In this document: positions 60,214 to 64,000 of the stretch, one piece after another
Layout: every line of letters begins with the position of its first letter
How positions within the stretch are numbered: position 1 is the first letter of the stretch
Assembly: GCF_964019805.1 (NCBI RefSeq)
Contig: NZ_OZ026472.1
Span: forward strand, 372,001-436,000
DNA: 64,000 nucleotides
Reading direction: 5' to 3'
Source of the DNA: Candidatus Lariskella endosymbiont of Epinotia ramella
Lineage (GTDB): Bacteria; Pseudomonadota; Alphaproteobacteria; Rickettsiales; Midichloriaceae
Notes under the pieces: model-generated
What the model saw: only the letters and a program-made list of their open reading frames with translations
Database searches by the model: none
What the model was told of the DNA's origin: nothing
Made by a program: the position numbers and the translations under genes

Positions 60214-61377
60214 TTATTTTATAGCATTGACTATTTTCTGTGTTGCATCAGATAAGTTCTCTGCTGCTTGGATATTACCAATGCCAGCTTTTTCGATCAC
60301 TTCTCTTCCAGCATCTGCATTCGTTCCTTCAAGCCTTACAACTACTGGGACAGTAACTTTGCAATCCTTCATTGCTTGTATTACGCCGTTTGCGACGATA
60401 TCACATTTAACGATGCCACCAAATATGTTTATAAGAATCCCACGTACGCCACTATCTGATACAATGATATCAAATGCTGAACGTACTCTTTCTGTATCTG
60501 CGCCTCCTCCAATATCTAGAAAGTTTGCCGGAGACCCTCCAAACAGCTTGATTATATCCATAGTCGCCATCGCAAGACCAGCGCCATTTACCATACAACC
60601 TATATTTCCTTCCATGCGGACATAGTTAAGATCGCTCGACTCAGCTCTTGCCTCAAGCGGATCTTTCTCATCTATATCGTCTAATGCTGCTATATCTTTA
60701 TGTCTAAATAGTGCGCTAGAATCAAAGTTAAATTTTGCATCAAGTGCGATGAAGTCACCAGCTTTTGAAACAATAAGCGGATTTATTTCAACTTGACTTG
60801 CATCATTTTCTAAAAAAGCATTATAAAGCGGTCTTAGCACAGATGCAAATTTATTCGCAGTTGCAACATCAAATCCAGCGCCAAAAGCTAGCTTCCTAAT
60901 ATGGAAATCTTGCAGTCCTATAGCAGGATCAACGTGCACCTTAATAATCTTATCTGGAGTTTTGTGTGCTACCTCCTCTATATCCATCCCTCCTTCCAAA
61001 GAGAATATTATGGCGATGGATGCGCTATTACGATCTAAGACCAAAGAAAGATAATATTCTTTATCTATCTCAGAAGCAGATTCTATGTATACCTTCCTAA
61101 CAAGTTTTCCTTCTTTACCAGTTTGTTTTGTGACAAGACGCATGCCAAGTATCTGACTTGCTAAGGAGTGCACCTCATCAATGCTTTTTGCAAGTTTTAT
61201 GCCACCAGCTTTTCCTCTGCCGCCTGCATGGACCTGTGCTTTAACTACCCAGGCATTACCCTGTAAGTTTTTTGCGACATCAACTGCAGCATCAGCGCTT
61301 AGCGCAAGCCCTCCACTTGGAACATTAATGTTGTACTTTTTAAGTATCTCTTTTGCTTGATATTCGTGTATATCCAT
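60214..61377 (-). CDS. sucC: Succinyl-CoA synthetase beta subunit
   Basis: ATP-grasp subunit that binds nucleotide and succinate. From [17 protein letters not shown] (61377), with GAGG 6 bases upstream, it has 387 residues; a longer frame up to 61449 is not family-like. [41 protein letters not shown] and [10 protein letters not shown] are family signatures. Transcribed before sucD. Confidence 0.97.
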   Translation of the reverse strand: MDIHEYQAKEILKKYNINVPSGGLALSADAAVDVAKNLQGNAWVVKAQVHAGGRGKAGGIKLAKSIDEVHSLASQILGMRLVTKQTGKEGKLVRKVYIESASEIDKEYYLSLVLDRNSASIAIIFSLEGGMDIEEVAHKTPDKIIKVHVDPAIGLQDFHIRKLAFGAGFDVATANKFASVLRPLYNAFLENDASQVEINPLIVSKAGDFIALDAKFNFDSSALFRHKDIAALDDIDEKDPLEARAESSDLNYVRMEGNIGCMVNGAGLAMATMDIIKLFGGSPANFLDIGGGADTERVRSAFDIIVSDSGVRGILINIFGGIVKCDIVANGVIQAMKDCKVTVPVVVRLEGTNADAGREVIEKAGIGNIQAAENLSDATQKIVNAIK

Positions 61378-62084
61378 TTTTACCTCATTTCGGTCATGAT
61401 CAATAAAACAGCCTATAATTTTAAGATAGCGCGTTTTACACACATTCACATTATAACTATTTATAACAAGAATATTTTGTAATATGTAATGCTATTTATA
61501 TTCACGCAAAATTTCGTCATATCAGTAGTTATACTATGCGCAACAAAAAATAAATTTTAGAAGCATATCTTGGAAAAAAAACATGATCAATGTTTTAAAA
61601 ATTTCATACTTCTAAAAAATATTTTTGAAACACTTTATGAAGTTTCGGTATTTATAGCGTGAATCAAAAAACTACAATTTTGTTGAGGATATAATGAGTA
61701 ATAAATCAATATAATTCAAGTAATACTTGAGAGTTAAATATCCACAGATATATGAAGAGTTAGTATTTATTAAAGAAACATTTTGATGACGCCAATTTTT
61801 GAAGTGTGACGAGTATACTATCAATAATATTCTAATTTCAGTAAAAATCATAGTAAAAATATGGCTCTGTGCTCAAGTAAATGCAAGCGCATGAATTTTA
61901 ATAGTACGATTTTTTAGAGTACCAGTTAATTTCTGAATCAAATACTTTTATACTTTTATATATTTGCGAAGAAATTAACGAAGTAATATAGAGAATCAGG
62001 ATAGAAAGGTCTATACAATTATTTTGCCTGCAGTGCCTTAAATTAAGAAGCACAAATAGTGACAATAATCATGAAATACCAATC
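61378..62084. repeat. 707-base region without a gene, dispersed repeats
   Basis: No gene. Bases 61735-61810 (TATGAAGAGTTAGTATTTATTAAAG...GCCAATTTTTGAAGTGTGACGAGTATAC) belong to the 22990-23130 repeat type. Bases 61905-62005 (TTTTTTAGAGTACCAGTTAATTTCTGAATCAAATA...GAAATTAACGAAGTAATATAG) belong to the 22540-22655 type. The remaining 61380-61735 is A/T-rich; it contains whatever promoter drives sucCD. Confidence 0.55.
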
Positions 62085-63341
62085 TTAGCTACTAGATCTA
62101 AATATCACGACTGGAGAGAGCTTTGATGCTTTTATAGCAGGATAAATTGTGGCAACAAGTGATAGCAATACTGAAATTAAGAAAATAAACATTACATTTA
62201 CAAAAGAGAGTTCTGACGGAAGACTAGTTAGAAAGTATATTACAGGGTCAAACAATGTAATGCCTGTTAAAGATTCAAGAAATTCTCTGATTTTTTCAAT
62301 ATTGACCGCAAAAAGCACTCCCAAAACGCAGCCAATTATAGTCCCTGTAATTCCTATTATAGAGCCGCATAACATGAATATTTTTACTATTGAAGATTGA
62401 TCCATCCCTATTGTTTTAAATATAGCGATTCCTGTTTTTTTATCATTAACTAGCATTGTTAAGCTAGTTATAATATTGAATGCGGCTATAACAACAATGA
62501 GGGAAAGTATGAAGAACATAACATTTCTTTCTATACGCAATGCATTCATTAGTGAATCATTTTGCTGCGTCCAATCAACTATTGCAAGATCTTTAGAATT
62601 ACTTTCTAGAACTTGAGATATTGCCTTTTTTATATGCTGCAGATCGGTATGTTTGTGCAATATAACCTCTATACCACTAATTTTTTGGTTGATTCCTAGA
62701 AATAACTGAGCAGACTTTAGCGGCATAAATACAATGCTACTATTATACTCACACATACCAACATCAAAAACCCCAACGATCTTAAAGGTTTTTGCTCTTG
62801 GTATAGCACCTATTGCAAGGTTATCAAGTTCAGGCGATATTAGTTTAATGCTATCCCCTTCAGAAACATCAAGTTGTTTAGCAAGTTCTACTCCGATGAG
62901 AATGCCTTCTCCACGCCTGTAAGGACTAAATCCTTCACCTAATAAAGAATTTGTCATGATTGGCTTTTGTTCTAAATCCACTCCATCAATTGCCCGAATA
63001 ATCACGCCTGTTGCATTTCTACCCATAACCATAGCTTGATCAGTGATGATTGGCGCTACAAATTTTATGCCTGGAATATCCTGAATTTGCTGAGATAGTG
63101 ACTTATCAAATGACATAAGTCTATTACCTGGTGCCATAATAGTGATATGGCCATTGATGCCTAAAATCCTCTTAATAAGCTCAGTTTCATATCCATTCAT
63201 TACAGACATTACTATAATTAAAACACTAACACCTATCGCGATTCCAATTAATGAAAGGGTATTGATAACAGAAATAAAACCGTCTTTTTTTTTTGTTAAT
63301 AAATAGCGGCATGCAATCTGCCACTCAAAATTTTTTATCAT
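62085..63341 (-). CDS. Lipoprotein-releasing ABC transporter permease (LolC/LolE)
   Basis: Inner-membrane permease that extracts mature lipoproteins for transfer to LolA. 418 residues: an N-terminal WQIACRYLLTKKKDGFISVINTLSLIGIAIGVSVLIIVMSVMNGYETEL helix, a periplasmic domain of about 220 residues, and three C-terminal helices (FFILSLIVVIAAFNIITSLTMLVNDKKTGIAIFKTIGM...). A single gene of this kind is common in alphaproteobacteria, so I do not choose between lolC and lolE. The ATPase gene lolD is not adjacent. An IS5-family copy begins one base before the ATG (63343), replacing the original upstream region; its terminal AAGAGGT sits about 5 bases before the start. Confidence 0.92.
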   Translation of the reverse strand: MIKNFEWQIACRYLLTKKKDGFISVINTLSLIGIAIGVSVLIIVMSVMNGYETELIKRILGINGHITIMAPGNRLMSFDKSLSQQIQDIPGIKFVAPIITDQAMVMGRNATGVIIRAIDGVDLEQKPIMTNSLLGEGFSPYRRGEGILIGVELAKQLDVSEGDSIKLISPELDNLAIGAIPRAKTFKIVGVFDVGMCEYNSSIVFMPLKSAQLFLGINQKISGIEVILHKHTDLQHIKKAISQVLESNSKDLAIVDWTQQNDSLMNALRIERNVMFFILSLIVVIAAFNIITSLTMLVNDKKTGIAIFKTIGMDQSSIVKIFMLCGSIIGITGTIIGCVLGVLFAVNIEKIREFLESLTGITLFDPVIYFLTSLPSELSFVNVMFIFLISVLLSLVATIYPAIKASKLSPVVIFRSSS

Positions 63342-63342
63342 T

Positions 63343-64000
63343 AGACCTCTTGCATAACCTATTTAAAGCTCAAAGTTATAGATACCAGCAAGTAAATTAA
63401 ACCTTAAACCGAATCGTTTTCTTCTGTTCCTATAACGATCAGCGATAATTTTAAATCGTTTGATCATGCCTATGACGTTTTCATTTAAAACACGTTCACT
63501 AGACAATTGACGATTTTTCTTTTTATCTTTCCTGCTTAGTGGTCGCTTTTTTGTCTTTTTCTTTGGTAACTCTGAATTATAATGCAACTTATCAATGCCT
63601 TGATAACCAGTATCTGTAAGAACTTTAATCTCAGGGTGGATGTGAACTCCGGATTCTTTAAATAACCTGAAATCATGACGCTTGCCATTAGAAAAATTAG
63701 TGCAAATGATTTCTTTTTTCCTTTTATCCACAATAAGCTGAGTTTTTAGAGTATGTCGCCTCTTTTTTCCCGAATAAAAGTGCTTCTGTTTTTTTTAGGT
63801 CGTTCTATCGGTGTTTCAGTAGCATCAATTAACACAAGTTCGTATTCAGAATCGCTTTTTAGTAATGCTTTACGTCCAGGTAGTGAAAATCGTTTATCTT
63901 TAATTAGAGTATCTTCAATCCAACGTATATTACGATAACAGGCACTTTCACTTATTCCATAACTGCGGGAAATATGAAAATATGTCCTGTATTCACGCAA
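63343..64000 (-). mobile_element. IS5-family element, copy D (cut by window end)
   Basis: Begins with the 17-bp terminal repeat AGACCTCTTGCATAACC at 63343 and matches copy B base for base as far as it extends (658 of 898 bp). The presumed target duplication ATT (63340-63342) overlaps the ATG of the Lol permease. The far end lies outside the window. Confidence 0.9.
63363..64000 (-). CDS. IS5-family transposase (copy D), 5' end outside window
   Basis: OrfB ends at 63363 and OrfA stops at 63746; the A8 slippery run is at about 63789-63796. Frames and residues are the same as in copies A-C for the visible part. By alignment with copy A the OrfA start would fall about 180 bases beyond the window. 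Confidence 0.8.

Noticed and set aside
60214-60625. Plus-strand frames opposite sucC and sucD
   Set aside because: Antisense shadows of well-conserved genes, with no independent support.

Overview
This is an AT-rich stretch of an alphaproteobacterial chromosome, most likely from an obligate intracellular member of the order Rickettsiales. The gene content points there: a CADD-type para-aminobenzoate enzyme, gene-transfer-agent-like capsid and prohead protease genes scattered among housekeeping genes, sdhCDA without sdhB beside it, sucCD, a single Lol permease, dispersed cytochrome c maturation genes (ccmE, ccmB), an AmpD/AmiD-like amidase without a signal peptide, and long intergenic regions full of decayed repeats. 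I cannot assign family or species from sequence reading alone. Cell-wall genes (alr, mltG, amidase) and envelope lipid and lipoprotein genes (mlaEF, lnt, lol permease) suggest a Gram-negative envelope that still handles peptidoglycan.

Layout. 1-9.7 kb: 3' part of hemH, then recJ-gpsA, mltG overlapping a truncated glutamine-synthetase-like gene, alr-mlaE-mlaF and the CADD-like gene. 9.9-19.8 kb: an M48/TPR periplasmic protease, a frameshifted IS630 element with TA target duplication, ccmE, mfd-lnt (4-base overlap) and an XRE regulator. 19.8-27.6 kb: a mobile-element pile-up with two IS256-family copies, each split by an 898-bp IS5-family element, a third IS5 copy inside an IS200/IS605-like tnpA, and one orphan gene of unknown function. 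27.6-30.5 kb: amidase, ccmB, a transposase remnant, secG, tRNA-Leu(TAA). 30.6-45.6 kb: glyA and the str-S10-spc ribosomal cluster from rpsL to rpsE. 46.3-50.5 kb: GTA-like major capsid and prohead protease genes on the minus strand, separated by an intact IS256 copy and tRNA-Val(GAC), then a divergent EVE-domain gene. 51.2-64 kb: sdhCDA, tsaD, tRNA-Ser(GGA), a 929-residue transporter-histidine kinase fusion, sucDC, a LolC/E permease and the edge of a fourth IS5 copy.

How the genes work together. The ribosomal cluster keeps the ancestral order but has been opened in two places. About 760 bp of repeat-bearing DNA with a good sigma70-type promoter lies between rpsH and rplF, and the cluster stops after rpsE at a 13-bp hairpin; rpmD, rplO and secY do not follow. 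sdhCDA and sucCD serve adjacent TCA-cycle steps.

Intergenic DNA is dominated by a mosaic family of short repeats. These include hairpin-forming palindromes and composite units of roughly 150-230 bp in both orientations, found in nearly every gap longer than 250 bp outside the ribosomal cluster and once inside it. The IS5 copies look identical, and the IS256 copies nearly so, which implies recent transposition. Two insertions fall where they should affect expression: an IS256 copy directly upstream of tRNA-Val, and an IS5 copy one base upstream of the Lol permease start codon.
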